The notes beneath the pieces are model-generated. The model searched no databases and was not told the origin of the DNA. It saw only the letters and a program-made list of their open reading frames with translations. A stretch of DNA of 64,000 bases from Oscillospiraceae bacterium MB08-C2-2 (lineage in GTDB: Bacteria > Bacillota > Clostridia > Oscillospirales > Ruminococcaceae): the NCBI GenBank assembly GCA_035621215.1, contig CP141729.1, forward strand, positions 2,006,944 to 2,070,943, in the 5' to 3' direction. Position 1 is the stretch's first letter. Each line of letters opens with the position of its first letter. Both the position numbers and the translations under genes were made by a program. Shown piece after piece: positions 51,908-62,414 of this stretch.

Positions 51908-53212
51908 TCAGCGGCCAAGCAGAGCATCCAACAGGTCAAAGCCATCGTTCTCTACCAGGCGAATGGTACAGCCCAGTGCTTTTTCCACCTGTGGGACCGT
52001 GTAATCATCCAGAAAGCGATCCTTTTCATGGCGCAGCATCGCCATGGGCAGCAGGAGTTCATCCCCCAGTGGCCGCCCTGCCAGCTGTGCACAAAGATCC
52101 GTACCGGTAACCAGCCCCGCAACGGTAATGGTGGGGCCAAAATAATCATTGCGGATCGGCACCACCTCTGCCTCCAGCCCCGGGAAAGCAGACTGGGCCT
52201 TTTTCACCAATCTATCCAGCAGACCGCCTGCCGCTGTTCCCGTGGCCAGTGTAATCCGGCGGGGAGAAATGGTTTCCCCTTCCCCCTCCAATGCCATCTC
52301 AAACTCATGGGTCAGCATGGAAACAAGACCCACACCATTTTCCAGCTGTTCAAAATCGCCGTAAAAGGTGGAATCCGGAATGGGCAGACCGGCCTTGAGG
52401 TAAAATTCATCGGCGGCATAAGCAATGCGCACTCCATGGAGCGCCTGCATTTCATCCCCAACCGCCTGAATCTGGCTCACAACCTGCTGGGCTTCCTGCG
52501 GGGTGAACAGCCGCAGCTGGGGCAGCTTTTCCCGGAAGCTGGTCAGCCCCACCGGCACCACCGCCAAACTTTGTAGATTGGGAGCCAGCTTGCAGAGATC
52601 ACAGAGGCTTCTTTCAAGCTGAGGCCCATCGTTGACGCCGGGGCAAAGCACCAGCTGGGCGTTGACCTTGATGCCCGCCTCAGTAAGCATGGGAATAAAC
52701 CGCAGAACCTCACCGGCAAAGCGGTTTTTCATCATCTTCACCCGCAGAACCGGGTCGGTGGTGTGCACCGAAATGTTGATGGGGCTGATGCGCATTTTAA
52801 TGATGCGCCGGATATCCTCTTCCTTCAGGTTTGTCAGAGTGACATAGCTGCCAAAGAGGAAGGACATGCGGCTATCATCATCCTTGATATAAAGGGAATC
52901 CCGCATACCCTGCGGCATTTGATTGACAAAACAGAACATGCAGTCATTGGCGCAGGTATGCTGCTTGTCCATCAAATAGGTGGTGAATTCCAGCCCCAGA
53001 TCATCGTATTCACCCTTGCGGATTTTCACGGTAACCGGCTGGCCCGCAGGATCGCTCAGCTCGATAACAAGGTGGCGCTCCACCATATAAAAGCGGTAAT
53101 CCAATACATCCCGGATGGAGTGCCCGTTGATGGTATGCAGGATAAAGCCATCCCCAAGACCGTGACGCTGGGCAATGGAGCCCTCCTGCGCCCCGCAGAT
53201 CCTGACTGACAT
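51908..53212 (-). CDS. DUF512 radical-SAM-like protein with PDZ domain
   Basis: 434 residues. An N-terminal PDZ-like segment (about 1-70), a CxxxCxxC cluster (CANDCMFCFVNQMPQG, about 87) as in radical SAM proteins, and a C-terminal DUF512 domain. Conserved across Firmicutes and often beside der and plsY, as here. Function is not established in the family as far as I know. Confidence 0.92.
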   Translation of the reverse strand: MSVRICGAQEGSIAQRHGLGDGFILHTINGHSIRDVLDYRFYMVERHLVIELSDPAGQPVTVKIRKGEYDDLGLEFTTYLMDKQHTCANDCMFCFVNQMPQGMRDSLYIKDDDSRMSFLFGSYVTLTNLKEEDIRRIIKMRISPINISVHTTDPVLRVKMMKNRFAGEVLRFIPMLTEAGIKVNAQLVLCPGVNDGPQLERSLCDLCKLAPNLQSLAVVPVGLTSFREKLPQLRLFTPQEAQQVVSQIQAVGDEMQALHGVRIAYAADEFYLKAGLPIPDSTFYGDFEQLENGVGLVSMLTHEFEMALEGEGETISPRRITLATGTAAGGLLDRLVKKAQSAFPGLEAEVVPIRNDYFGPTITVAGLVTGTDLCAQLAGRPLGDELLLPMAMLRHEKDRFLDDYTVPQVEKALGCTIRLVENDGFDLLDALLGR

Positions 53213-53278
53213 ACCAAAAACCTCCCCGGAAAGGCACCGCCTCTCTCATATCTTTTCAAAAATCCCCAGAAACACATA

Positions 53279-53306
53279 AAGGGGTGGAAAACATCTCCAC
53301 CCCACA
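53279..53306 (-). terminator. Terminator of the yceD-rpmF operon
   Basis: On the minus strand GGGGTGGAG pairs with the downstream TCCACCCC arm, followed by TTTATG. Just after the rpmF stop. Confidence 0.75.
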
Positions 53307-53328
53307 TGCTCTGGTAACATAAGCTTTT

Positions 53329-53511
53329 TTATGCTTCCATCTCAATAACTTGCTTGCCTTTGTAGTAGCCACAGGTTCCGCAAACACGATGCGGTACTTT
53401 GAGCTCACCACACTGGGTGCATTTAGAAAAAGCGGGCGCACTGATCTTCCATACATTGGATCTTCTTTTATCACGGCGGGCTTGAGATACCTTTCTCTTT
53501 GGTACTGCCAT
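53329..53511 (-). CDS. rpmF: 50S ribosomal protein L32
   Basis: 60 residues. MAVPKRKVSQARRDKRRS is the universal L32 start, and CTQCG...VCGTCGYY gives the two Cys pairs of the zinc-binding form. It lies 27 bases after the YceD-like gene, the usual pairing. Confidence 0.98.
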   Translation of the reverse strand: MAVPKRKVSQARRDKRRSNVWKISAPAFSKCTQCGELKVPHRVCGTCGYYKGKQVIEMEA

Positions 53512-53538
53512 TGCCGGTCACCTCCTTCTTAGATTCCT

Positions 53539-54036
53539 TTAGATGCTGTCATTTTCGATAAGCTTCCTTAATACATCAAACCGGGGGTCAGGGCGGCTGG
53601 TAGAGCAGCCACAGGCTCCTTCGGTCAAATTGGCTCCACAAGTGGGGCACAGTCCGGGGCAATCCTCCCGGCACAGAACATTGGAGGGCAGCTCAGGCAG
53701 CAGGTCGGATTCAAACAATTCTTGGGTATCCAGCATACCGCTGGAATCACAGAAAAGTGCATCCTCCCGGGGCTCATGAAACACAGGATGAGAAAAATGA
53801 TAACGAACAGGCACACTCACCGGAGCAAGGCACCGCCCGCAGCGGGCTTCGAGTACAGCATTCAGTTCATATTCAAGGGTGATACCCTGAATATCCTCCC
53901 GCACACATCCGGTAATTTCCGCAGGCTGGTGAAAGGGATACTCTCCCCACAGGCGTATATCCGCCAAATCCAACTTATGAGAAAACTCCAGCTGCCGGGT
54001 CTCCCCTTTAAGAAGAGGCCTTACATTGATTTTCAT
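53539..54036 (-). CDS. yceD: YceD/DUF177-family protein
   Basis: 165 residues. An N-terminal segment, CGRCLAPVSVPVRYHFSHPV, then the Cys-rich C-terminal part CREDCPGLCPTCGANLTEGACGC and the end DPRFDVLRKLI. YceD is implicated in 23S rRNA accumulation and is nearly always upstream of rpmF. ATG follows GGTGGGAG. Confidence 0.95.
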   Translation of the reverse strand: MKINVRPLLKGETRQLEFSHKLDLADIRLWGEYPFHQPAEITGCVREDIQGITLEYELNAVLEARCGRCLAPVSVPVRYHFSHPVFHEPREDALFCDSSGMLDTQELFESDLLPELPSNVLCREDCPGLCPTCGANLTEGACGCSTSRPDPRFDVLRKLIENDSI

Positions 54037-54362
54037 TTACTCCCACCAAAGTATGTGCTTTGCCGCTAAAAAAGAGCGCAAAACAACACAGTTTCCAAAA
54101 GTCACGAAGTTATTATAGTAAGTTTAAAGGCTTTTGTCAATAGGCCGTCCGGCAAAAGAGGACAAAACTTGCCCTAAAATCCCTTTTTAATGCCAGTTCG
54201 CCCCCAGAACCCCCCACAAACTGGAAAAGGCTTCCGGTTTGGAGCCTGCAATAAACGACCCGAAGGCACCTGAAGGGAAGCCTCCCTTCGGGTGCCTTAC
54301 CGGGTGATCACAGCATTATGGCCTTATTGAGCGGTTTTACCAATTTTCGGGCAAATCGCCAC
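54037..54362. other. Intergenic region with a strong hairpin
   Basis: No gene. Hairpin AAGGCACC-GAAGGGA/TCCCTTC-GGTGCCTT at 54263-54298 lies 65 bases after the P-loop gene stop and may end its transcript, although the T-run is weak. Confidence 0.65.
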
Positions 54363-54791
54363 TTAGTGAATCACGTAGGATTTTATAGAATCGGGAAGAT
54401 CCTTTTCATCGCAGGAAACGGTAAAGGTAATCTGGGTATCGGTGGATTTGAGCAGTTCGCTCAGGCGCACAATCAGAGATTCGAGAGCCGCAATATCCTT
54501 GGTGCCCTTTTCGCTGGAAATAATTTTGAGAGTAGCGTCTGCAAAAATCTCGGTAATATCGTAGTTGCCAGCCAGCAGGCCTGCAATAAAGCCATAGTAT
54601 GCATCGGCTCCGTAGGTTTTGTATTCCTCAATATCGATGAGACGGATGTGGTAGTTCACATCAAATTTCAGAGAATCTCCTTTTTCGATGCAGACCACAT
54701 TTCCCTTGGAGGTTTTTCCGGCCTGATTGACCAGATCAATTAAAGCCTTGGTTTTTCCGGTGCCTTTGTTCCCTGCAATCAATTTAATCAT
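54363..54791 (-). CDS. Small P-loop ATP-binding protein of unknown function
   Basis: 142 residues. Walker A GNKGTGKTK at residues 7-15 is clear; a possible Walker B is weaker (ITFTVSCDEKDLP). No helicase or kinase signature beyond this. GGAAGG precedes the ATG. It follows pgi by 84 bases on the same strand. Small GxxGxGKT proteins like this are widespread in clostridia, but their role is not known to me. Confidence 0.85.
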   Translation of the reverse strand: MIKLIAGNKGTGKTKALIDLVNQAGKTSKGNVVCIEKGDSLKFDVNYHIRLIDIEEYKTYGADAYYGFIAGLLAGNYDITEIFADATLKIISSEKGTKDIAALESLIVRLSELLKSTDTQITFTVSCDEKDLPDSIKSYVIH

Positions 54792-54875
54792 GTGAAATCC
54801 TTCCCTTCTGTTGCTGTATTATGATAGGATGCCCACACAAGGCAGGCACGAACTGCATATAGAATAAGTTTCTGC

Positions 54876-56213
54876 TCAGCCCAAGCGAGCCTCCAGCCGA
54901 GCCTTTGCCTCTTCGTAACCGGGTTTGCCCAAAAGGGCAAACATGTTGGTTTTGTAGCCTTCTACTCCCGGCTGATCAAAGGGGTTGATCCCCATCAGAT
55001 AACCACTGATGGCACAGGCCTTCTCAAAGAAATAAATGAGATAGCCCAACTCCCCTTCACTGATGCAGGGTACATGGATAACTACGTTGGGCACACCGCC
55101 CTCCACATGGGCGAGAAGCGTTCCTTCAAAGGCCTTGCGGTTGACCACCGACATATCCTGGCCGGATAGGAAGTTCAGCCCATCAAAGTTATCAGGGTCC
55201 TCCCGGATAAAGAGATCGGCCACCGGGCGCTGGATGTTGATTACTGTTTCAAACATACAGCGGGAACCATCCTGCATAAACTGCCCCATGGAATGCAGAT
55301 CGGTGGAGAACACCACCGAGGCCGGGAACAATCCTTTATGGTCTTTGCCCTCGCTTTCGCCAAAGAGCTGCTTGTACCATTCGTTCATCAGGGTCATGCA
55401 GGGCTCGTAGGCCGCCAGCACCTCTACAGCCTTGCCCTTGCTGTAAAGAATGTTTCGAATAGCCGCATAGCGGTAGCAATCGTTTTGCTCCAGATTGATT
55501 TCGCTGTAATCACGGCGGGCCTTGGCTGCACCCTCCATCAGCGCTTCAATGTCACAGCCCGCAACGGCGATGGGCAGCAGCCCCACCGGAGTCAACACCG
55601 AATAGCGTCCGCCCACATCATCGGGGATAACAAAGGTTTCATAGCCTTCACGGTCGGCCAGCTCCTTCATGGTGCCCCGGGCCTTATCGGTGGTGCAGTA
55701 AATGCGGCTTTTGGCGCCTTCCTTGCCGTAACGCTTTTCCAGCAGCTCCCGGAACACCCGGAAGGCCAGCGCAGGCTCGGTGGTGGTGCCAGATTTGGAA
55801 ATCACGTTGACTGAAATATCCTTGCCCTTGCATAGCTCGATAATCTCATTGAGATAGGTGGGGCTGATGCTGTTGCCCGCAAAATAAATGTTGGGCGTTT
55901 CTTTATCAAGAAGGTTATAGTTGTTGGAGCGGAGGAACTCAATGGCCGCCCGAGCTCCCAGATAGCTGCCCCCAATGCCGATGACCACCAGCACCTGGCT
56001 TTGCTTCTGAATGCGTGCAGCCGCCTCCTTAATGCGGACAAACTCCTTCTTATCATAATCCACAGGCAGGTTGAGCCAGCCCAAATAATCGCTGCCCAAA
56101 CCGCTTCCCGAATGAAGCACCTGATGGGCGGCCTCCACAAGAGGCTGCATGCCCAAAAGCTCGTGCGGGGCGATAAAATCCTCCACATAGCGTGTATCCA
56201 AGGTCAGTGCCAT
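54876..56213 (-). CDS. pgi: Glucose-6-phosphate isomerase
   Basis: 445 residues from ATG 56213 (AAAGGGTGTTGACG). Interconverts glucose-6-P and fructose-6-[58 protein letters not shown] and [25 protein letters not shown] are family signatures. Longer upstream frames lack a start site. A good promoter lies 190 bases upstream. Confidence 0.97.
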   Translation of the reverse strand: MALTLDTRYVEDFIAPHELLGMQPLVEAAHQVLHSGSGLGSDYLGWLNLPVDYDKKEFVRIKEAAARIQKQSQVLVVIGIGGSYLGARAAIEFLRSNNYNLLDKETPNIYFAGNSISPTYLNEIIELCKGKDISVNVISKSGTTTEPALAFRVFRELLEKRYGKEGAKSRIYCTTDKARGTMKELADREGYETFVIPDDVGGRYSVLTPVGLLPIAVAGCDIEALMEGAAKARRDYSEINLEQNDCYRYAAIRNILYSKGKAVEVLAAYEPCMTLMNEWYKQLFGESEGKDHKGLFPASVVFSTDLHSMGQFMQDGSRCMFETVINIQRPVADLFIREDPDNFDGLNFLSGQDMSVVNRKAFEGTLLAHVEGGVPNVVIHVPCISEGELGYLIYFFEKACAISGYLMGINPFDQPGVEGYKTNMFALLGKPGYEEAKARLEARLG

Positions 56214-56405
56214 CGTCAACACCCTTTCAGTCAGAATCATGCCGAAACCAGCCAGTCGGCTGACGGTTCGTGTGCCTTTGTTTTTCAGAAGCCGAAAAAG
56301 CCGGCTTACAGAATACCATTCCAATATTCTGCGCAAAAAGCGCCTTTGTATCAGCCGAAAGACTGCCCTTGCGCTGCAAAATCTCCACTTGGAAGGGTTG
56401 CCTAT

Positions 56406-56434
56406 ATTGTACCCTATTGTGGTGTTTTTTTCAA
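56406..56434 (-). promoter_or_regulatory. Promoter of pgi
   Basis: On the minus strand TTGAAA (56429-56434), 17-base spacer, TACAAT (56406-56411). Confidence 0.7.
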
Positions 56435-56662
56435 GCAATCCTGCTCTGTGATTGTGACATTTGTGTAAATTTACTAACTTCCCAACCATTCTTTGAAAAG
56501 AACCCACACCACTCCTTTTTCTTTGAGTTTTTCCGGCAAAATCAGAGCCGATGTGCCCTCCGCTTTTTGGCTGTTTTAAAAATATTGCTCTAAAAATTGC
56601 CGCTAATCACCATATAGGCAAATACGCTGGATTTTTCACCCGAAACAGTATATACTGAGAAT

Positions 56663-56793
56663 GCGGACAGAAGTCTGCGCTTTCTATGGGGGCATCCAAT
56701 GCCCTCCATCGTCCCCCCGGATTGTGCCGCTGGGGCATAAGAAGTGAAATTTCTGCGTCAAACTAAATTCAACTGCGGAGAATTACGAATTAA
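56663..56793 (-). repeat. Palindromic element B, copy B4 (inverted, decayed)
   Basis: GCGGACAGAAGTCTGCGC hairpin, GGGGGCATCCAATGCCCTCC, CCCCCCGGATTGTGCCGC and AACTGCGGAGAATTACGAAT follow the inverted B order with several changes. I see no clear flanking duplication. Confidence 0.75.
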
Positions 56794-56852
56794 TCCCAGA
56801 TATATTAGCAGTTTGACTGAAAGAAGTTATGATTATGAAAGGAGGCGAAAGA

Positions 56853-57050
56853 ATGCGTAAGGTTTACATTGAAGGCATGGGCTGCCAGCACTGTGTGGAT
56901 GCCGTTACCGCTGCTTTATCCGGTCTGGGCCTTTCGGATATTCAGGTGAATTTGGAGAGCGGCTTTGCTTCCTTTGCAGGCTCTGCTGAGGATAGCGCCA
57001 TTCAGGCTGCTATTGAGGATGCCGGCTACGATGCGGTTTCCTTTGGCTAA
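56853..57050 (+). CDS. Heavy-metal-associated (HMA) domain protein
   Basis: 65 residues from ATG 56853 behind AAAGGAGG. A single ferredoxin-like HMA domain with the metal-binding GMGCQHCVDAV (Cys-x2-Cys) and the conserved end AIEDAGYDAV. Likely a copper (or other soft-metal) chaperone. No CopA-type ATPase or CsoR regulator is adjacent. Followed by a strong terminator. Confidence 0.92.
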   Translation: MRKVYIEGMGCQHCVDAVTAALSGLGLSDIQVNLESGFASFAGSAEDSAIQAAIEDAGYDAVSFG

Positions 57051-57065
57051 GATTTGCGATTTTTT

Positions 57066-57103
57066 AAATACCCCCACCTGCTTAGCAGATGGGGGTATTT
57101 TTT
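57066..57103 (+). terminator. Rho-independent terminator
   Basis: AAATACCCCCA-CTGC / GCAG-TGGGGGTATTT hairpin followed by TTTTAC; stops the HMA gene. Confidence 0.88.
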
Positions 57104-57337
57104 ACACAAAAAGGCCGGTAAAGGCCAAGCGTTTGCTTGTTTCTTTACCGGCAGCTTTTCTTTTGTGTTCCCATTGGGAAGAACGCCCGTAATCTTTACC
57201 GGGCAGATACCCGAAGTAAAGGAATCGGTATTTCCGCCCTTAATGAGGGTTAATCATTGAGCAACCTGTTAAACGTCCTCTATCAGGCTTGCCCAGATCG
57301 ATTTTTCTTTGGTAACTTTCTTTTATCAAAAAGAAAG
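57104..57337. other. Intergenic region with D-type hairpin
   Basis: No gene. A GCCGGTAAAG...CTTTACCGGC hairpin (57112-57153) and a GGTAACTTTCTTTT hairpin preceded by TTTTTCTTT (arms 57311-57324/57329-57342) that reaches into the enolase stop. Confidence 0.7.
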
Positions 57338-58657
<1,320 letters not shown>

Positions 58658-58847
58658 TTAAAAATACCAATTGCATCCCAGTTATGTTTGACAAATAATT
58701 GTGCAAAATACATTTGTCCAACCAATTCCAGCATCTTTGTTCACACACAAAATCTGCCACAATGTTATAATAACACCAGAAAGTCAATTTTTCTTTGATT
58801 ATGTTAACATCTTTACGGCAGAAACAAAAATATGGAGGAACTTTAAA

Positions 58848-59846
58848 ATGAAACATCTGCGTTTCCTTGCTCTTTTACTGGTTGTTCTGGTTGCGGTTAC
58901 AGGCTGCGGTAAGCGGGATGGACAAGTTTCCAGCCTGCCGGAAGTCGTATCCAGTGTTCCGCCCGTTGCCAGCATGCCTGCGGAAGAAAGCCGTAATTTG
59001 CCTTCGGATGTAGAAGATTTTACCTCTGATCTGGAGGAAGATACCTCAAAAGTAGTTGATAAGGCCGAATCTCTCGGCGAAGACCTGATCGGTGATGGAT
59101 CGGATATTTCCGATGTTAAAAGCACAACAACAATGAGCGGCGATTTTGCGAAATTCGCCGCTTTTAATGCTGAAAAGAAGGAGTGGGGCTCAGGCGGCCC
59201 CACCGATGATAAACTGCGGCCGGATGGCTGCACCCTTTACCAAAAGCGTTATGGGGATTACAGCGCCTACTTTATTTACCCCGAAGAGCAGCGCATTTAT
59301 CTGACCTTTGATGAAGGCTATGAAAACGGCTATACCCCTCAGATTCTGGATACATTGCTGGATCATCAGGTAAAGGCCGTGTTTTTTATCACATATGATT
59401 TTGCCAAGACACAGCCCGAGCTGGTGAAGCGCATGATCAACGAGGGACATACCATCGGAAACCACAGCACCAAGCATCTTTCCTTCCCCACCATGCCCAT
59501 AGACGAGGCTGCTGCGGATTTGCAGAACCTGCACGACTATGTGCTCAAAAATTTTGGCTACAACATGACCCTTTTCCGCTTCCCTATGGGGGAGTTCAGC
59601 GAGCAGACCTTGGCACTGGCCCAATCCATGGGTTATAAATCCATCTTCTGGAGCTTTGCTTACGCCGATTACAACATCAACAACCAGCCCGATCCTCAGG
59701 CCTCCCTAAAAAAGATCGTGGATAAGGCTCACCCGGGTGCCATTTATCTTCTCCATGCGGTTTCTAAAACCAACGCCGATATTTTGGATGAGGCCATCGC
59801 TTCCCTGAAGCTTAAGGGCTATACCTTCTCCCTGCTGGATGCCTAA
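58848..59846 (+). CDS. PdaA-like polysaccharide deacetylase lipoprotein
   Basis: 332 residues from ATG 58848 (ATGGAGGAAC). A lipoprotein signal ends at C20 (LVAVTGC); then an acidic Ser-rich linker to about 120 and a NodB-type deacetylase domain with TFDEGYENGYT, FFITYDF, IGNHSTKHLSFP and MTLFRFPMGEFSEQ. The TFDxGYENGYT variant matches PdaA, which makes muramic-delta-lactam of spore cortex. Divergent from eno. Confidence 0.9.
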   Translation: MKHLRFLALLLVVLVAVTGCGKRDGQVSSLPEVVSSVPPVASMPAEESRNLPSDVEDFTSDLEEDTSKVVDKAESLGEDLIGDGSDISDVKSTTTMSGDFAKFAAFNAEKKEWGSGGPTDDKLRPDGCTLYQKRYGDYSAYFIYPEEQRIYLTFDEGYENGYTPQILDTLLDHQVKAVFFITYDFAKTQPELVKRMINEGHTIGNHSTKHLSFPTMPIDEAAADLQNLHDYVLKNFGYNMTLFRFPMGEFSEQTLALAQSMGYKSIFWSFAYADYNINNQPDPQASLKKIVDKAHPGAIYLLHAVSKTNADILDEAIASLKLKGYTFSLLDA

Positions 59847-60157
59847 GGAGGCTTCGCCTCGCTGTTGGGGCATAGGCTTTCAAAAGTGTTACGATCGAAA
59901 AGCAAAAATTACGATTTAATAGGGGTTTTGCCTAACAAAGAGGGCAAAGCCCCTTTAATTTTATAAAAAATCATTGCCTTCGAGAACCGATTATACAATT
60001 TTAATCCTGCCTGTGCCCCCGAGGTTTTTCTTTTGCCTGCTTTTCTTTTTTCAAAAAGAAAAGCAGGTGCATGTTCCATCTAAAAACCGCATACATATAG
60101 TACTGGCAGCTCCCTCCGGCGGCGACCGGCCGGGGCCCAATACCAAAACAACGAGGT
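59847..60157. repeat. Repeat-rich intergenic region
   Basis: No gene. GGAGGCTTCGCCTC and GGCATAGGCTTTCAAAA recall the 51610 block; a perfect 15-bp hairpin (CCTGCTTTTCTTTTT, arms 60036-60050/60053-60067) preceded by TTTTTCTTTTG is a D-family member. Confidence 0.7.
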
Positions 60158-60166
60158 GTGGAACAT

Positions 60167-61657
60167 ATGATAAAGAAATCCGCAAGCATGCTGCTGGCTC
60201 TGCTGCTGGCCCTGATGCTGCCTGTATCCGGCTTTGCCGATGAGGTGGAGGTGGATCTGAAAATCAACGAGCCTCTGCCAACGGCGGTCATCGTAGATGA
60301 TAAGCTGCCGGCTAAATCTGCCATTCTGCTCCATCAGGATACCGGGCAGGTTCTGTTTGAAAAAAATGCCGATGAGCAGCTTCCGCCTGCCTCCATCACC
60401 AAGGTGATGACCCTTTTGTTGGTGATGGAAGCCATTGAAAGCAAGAAAATCTCCCTAAACGATATGGTAGAAACCTCCGAGCATGCCAATTCTATGGGCG
60501 GCTCCCAGATTTGGCTCAAGGTGGGGGAAAAAATGTCGGTGGATGAGCTGCTCAAGGCGATTTGCATTTCCAGCGCCAACGATGCCTCGGTGGCTTTGGC
60601 GGAGCATGTGGCCGGCAGTGAGGATGCCTTTGTGGATTTGATGAACCAGCGGGCCGCCGAGCTGAAAATGGATAACACCCATTTTCTCAACTGCTCGGGG
60701 CTGGATGAGCAAGGCCACCTGACCACCGCACGGGATATCGCCATTATGTCCCGTGAGCTGATGAACCACCCGTTGATCACACAATACAGCACCATTTGGA
60801 TGGATGAACTGCGGGGCGGCGAAACCCAGCTGGTCAACACCAACAAGCTGGTGCGCTTTTATAAAGGCGCCACCGGGCTGAAAACCGGAACAACCAACGG
60901 AGCGGGGAGCTGCCTTTCCGCCACCGCAACCCGGGAGGGCCTTTCCCTTGTGGCCGTGGTTATGGGCAGCGCCCTTTCGGATGAGCGCTTTGCCTCTGCC
61001 AGAGGCCTACTCGATTATGGTTTTGCCAATTTCACCACCGTTGCCCCGCCCCCTGTGGATGATCAGCTGGTTCCTGTTAAGGTTCTGCGCGGGGTAAATG
61101 GGCAGGTTTCGGTGCAGTATAGCCCTCCCAAACCCATTCTGGTGGATAAACTGAAAAAGGATTCTATCACACAAGAGGTCACCTTGGTTTCGGATGTGGA
61201 AGCCCCCATTGAAAAGGGCCAGACACTGGGCAAGGTGGAGGTTATGGTGGATGGCACCGTTGTGGGCGAATATCTTTTGATGGCCGGTGAGGCTGTGGAT
61301 CGCATGACCATTCCCCGTGCCTTTTCCACTTTGATCCGCACGATGCTGCAAATGACACCCAATGCCTCCGCCGCCTATTTGAACACCTCCGGGCAGACTG
61401 AGCCGGGGCCAATCATTGTGGAAAGCGGCGGCTGGCTGGATGGCTCCAAGCAAATTCGCCCCGCTGTGCGCACCGTTTATCCCATTGAGGCCCCCATTCT
61501 GGAAGATGAAGAAGAGCTGGAAGCTCTTTCCCCCGAAGAAGAGGATGAATTAGATGTCCTTTCTCCTGAAGAAGAGCAGTATTTGGATGCCGACCAAGAG
61601 CAGGAAGCCGAGGATGAGTTGGAGGTGGGGGCCGAAACCCCAGATGAAGCTGCCTAA
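60167..61657 (+). CDS. dacF: D-alanyl-D-alanine carboxypeptidase (PBP5/DacF type)
   Basis: 496 residues from ATG 60167 (GAGGTG upstream). Signal peptide to about 24 (cleavage after SGFA). Active-site motifs are S76-ITK79, S136-AN and KTGTTNG (about 240), followed by a PBP5 C-terminal beta domain. It trims the terminal D-Ala of peptidoglycan stem peptides. The last ~55 residues form an unusual Glu/Asp tail with two LSPEEE units. DacF versus DacA role is not decided by sequence. Confidence 0.92.
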   Translation: MIKKSASMLLALLLALMLPVSGFADEVEVDLKINEPLPTAVIVDDKLPAKSAILLHQDTGQVLFEKNADEQLPPASITKVMTLLLVMEAIESKKISLNDMVETSEHANSMGGSQIWLKVGEKMSVDELLKAICISSANDASVALAEHVAGSEDAFVDLMNQRAAELKMDNTHFLNCSGLDEQGHLTTARDIAIMSRELMNHPLITQYSTIWMDELRGGETQLVNTNKLVRFYKGATGLKTGTTNGAGSCLSATATREGLSLVAVVMGSALSDERFASARGLLDYGFANFTTVAPPPVDDQLVPVKVLRGVNGQVSVQYSPPKPILVDKLKKDSITQEVTLVSDVEAPIEKGQTLGKVEVMVDGTVVGEYLLMAGEAVDRMTIPRAFSTLIRTMLQMTPNASAAYLNTSGQTEPGPIIVESGGWLDGSKQIRPAVRTVYPIEAPILEDEEELEALSPEEEDELDVLSPEEEQYLDADQEQEAEDELEVGAETPDEAA

Positions 61658-61670
61658 TTAAAACAAAAAC

Positions 61671-61713
61671 ACCCCTGAGAAAAGGCTTCGCGGCCCGCTC
61701 TCAGGGGTATTTT
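61671..61713. terminator. Bidirectional terminator
   Basis: ACCCCTGAGA (61671-61680) pairs with TCTCAGGGGT (61699-61708), followed by ATTTTG on + and TTTTTGTTTT on the other side. It serves dacF (+) and the HPr-like gene (-). Confidence 0.88.
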
Positions 61714-61763
61714 GCTATGCAGCACACAGCAAACAACCATATTTTCGGGCCTCAATGAATCCT

Positions 61764-61991
61764 TTAGACCACAAACTTTTGAATATCCGCAAAAAAAGCG
61801 TCGCCTTCGCCGCTGTGAACCTCCACCTTAATAGGCTTAGAAAGATCCAGGCTGAAAATACCCATAATGGATTTAGCATCTACCGCATAACGGCCGGAAA
61901 CCAGATCCACATCAAAGTCATAACGGCTCACCATATTAACAAATTCCTTGACGTCATTAATGGTGCTGAGCATTACATTTACCGATTTCAT
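61764..61991 (-). CDS. HPr/Crh-like protein lacking the active-site histidine
   Basis: 75 residues from ATG 61991; TTG 61997 is possible (GGAGG is 5 bases before the TTG, 11 before the ATG). The second half VDAKSIMGIFSLDLSKPIKVEVH matches HPr with the regulatory Ser (Ser46 equivalent) in KSIMG. The first half MKSVNVMLSTINDVKEFVNMVSRY has no GLHARPA, so the PTS phosphorylation histidine is missing. Probably a regulatory HPr-like protein comparable in principle to Crh. Confidence 0.85.
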   Translation of the reverse strand: MKSVNVMLSTINDVKEFVNMVSRYDFDVDLVSGRYAVDAKSIMGIFSLDLSKPIKVEVHSGEGDAFFADIQKFVV

Positions 61992-62167
61992 ATCCAAGGC
62001 AACCTCCTCATTCTGTTGTTTTGTTATAGGTTGTGTCTACAATTCCACTATATCAGTCGGTTTCTTTTTCGTCAACTGCTAATTGTATTTATGGGTAAAA
62101 TTTTATATAATATTCAAGTAGTACTGGCTTTTTATACTGGGCAGCATGCCAAAGCATGGCTCAGACT

Positions 62168-62342
62168 GTAGACATAACTGCCTTTAACTTAAAGACCTTA
62201 TGGTTTTGATGCGTAATTCTTCCGCAGTCGAATTAATTTCGACGCAGGAATCCCATTTTTTGCGCCCAAGCGGCGCAATCCGGGGGAATATGAGGGGCAT
62301 TGGATGCCCCTCATAAAGGGTGTAGACTTTTGTCTACACCCT
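62168..62342 (+). repeat. Palindromic element B, copy B5, flanked by 20-bp direct repeats
   Basis: Runs from CAGACTGTAGACATAACTGC to TTGTCTACACCCTC, colinear with B2 (GTAATTCTTCCGCAGTCGAA, TTTCGACGCAGGAATCCC, GGGGCATTGGATGCCCC). Flanks CAGCATGCCAAAGCATG(G/C)CT at 62142-62161 and 62343-62362 match at 19 of 20 bases and contain a small hairpin. Confidence 0.9.
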
Positions 62343-62414
62343 CAGCATGCCAAAGCATGCCTCTCCTGAGGGTGGGCCAGCGCTTTTTTATTTTGCTGAA
62401 ATACTTTTTGCCGA

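Noticed and set aside
50376-52004. Long + strand frame across der and the downstream repeats
   Set aside because: Antisense shadow of der; low-complexity end and no start signal.
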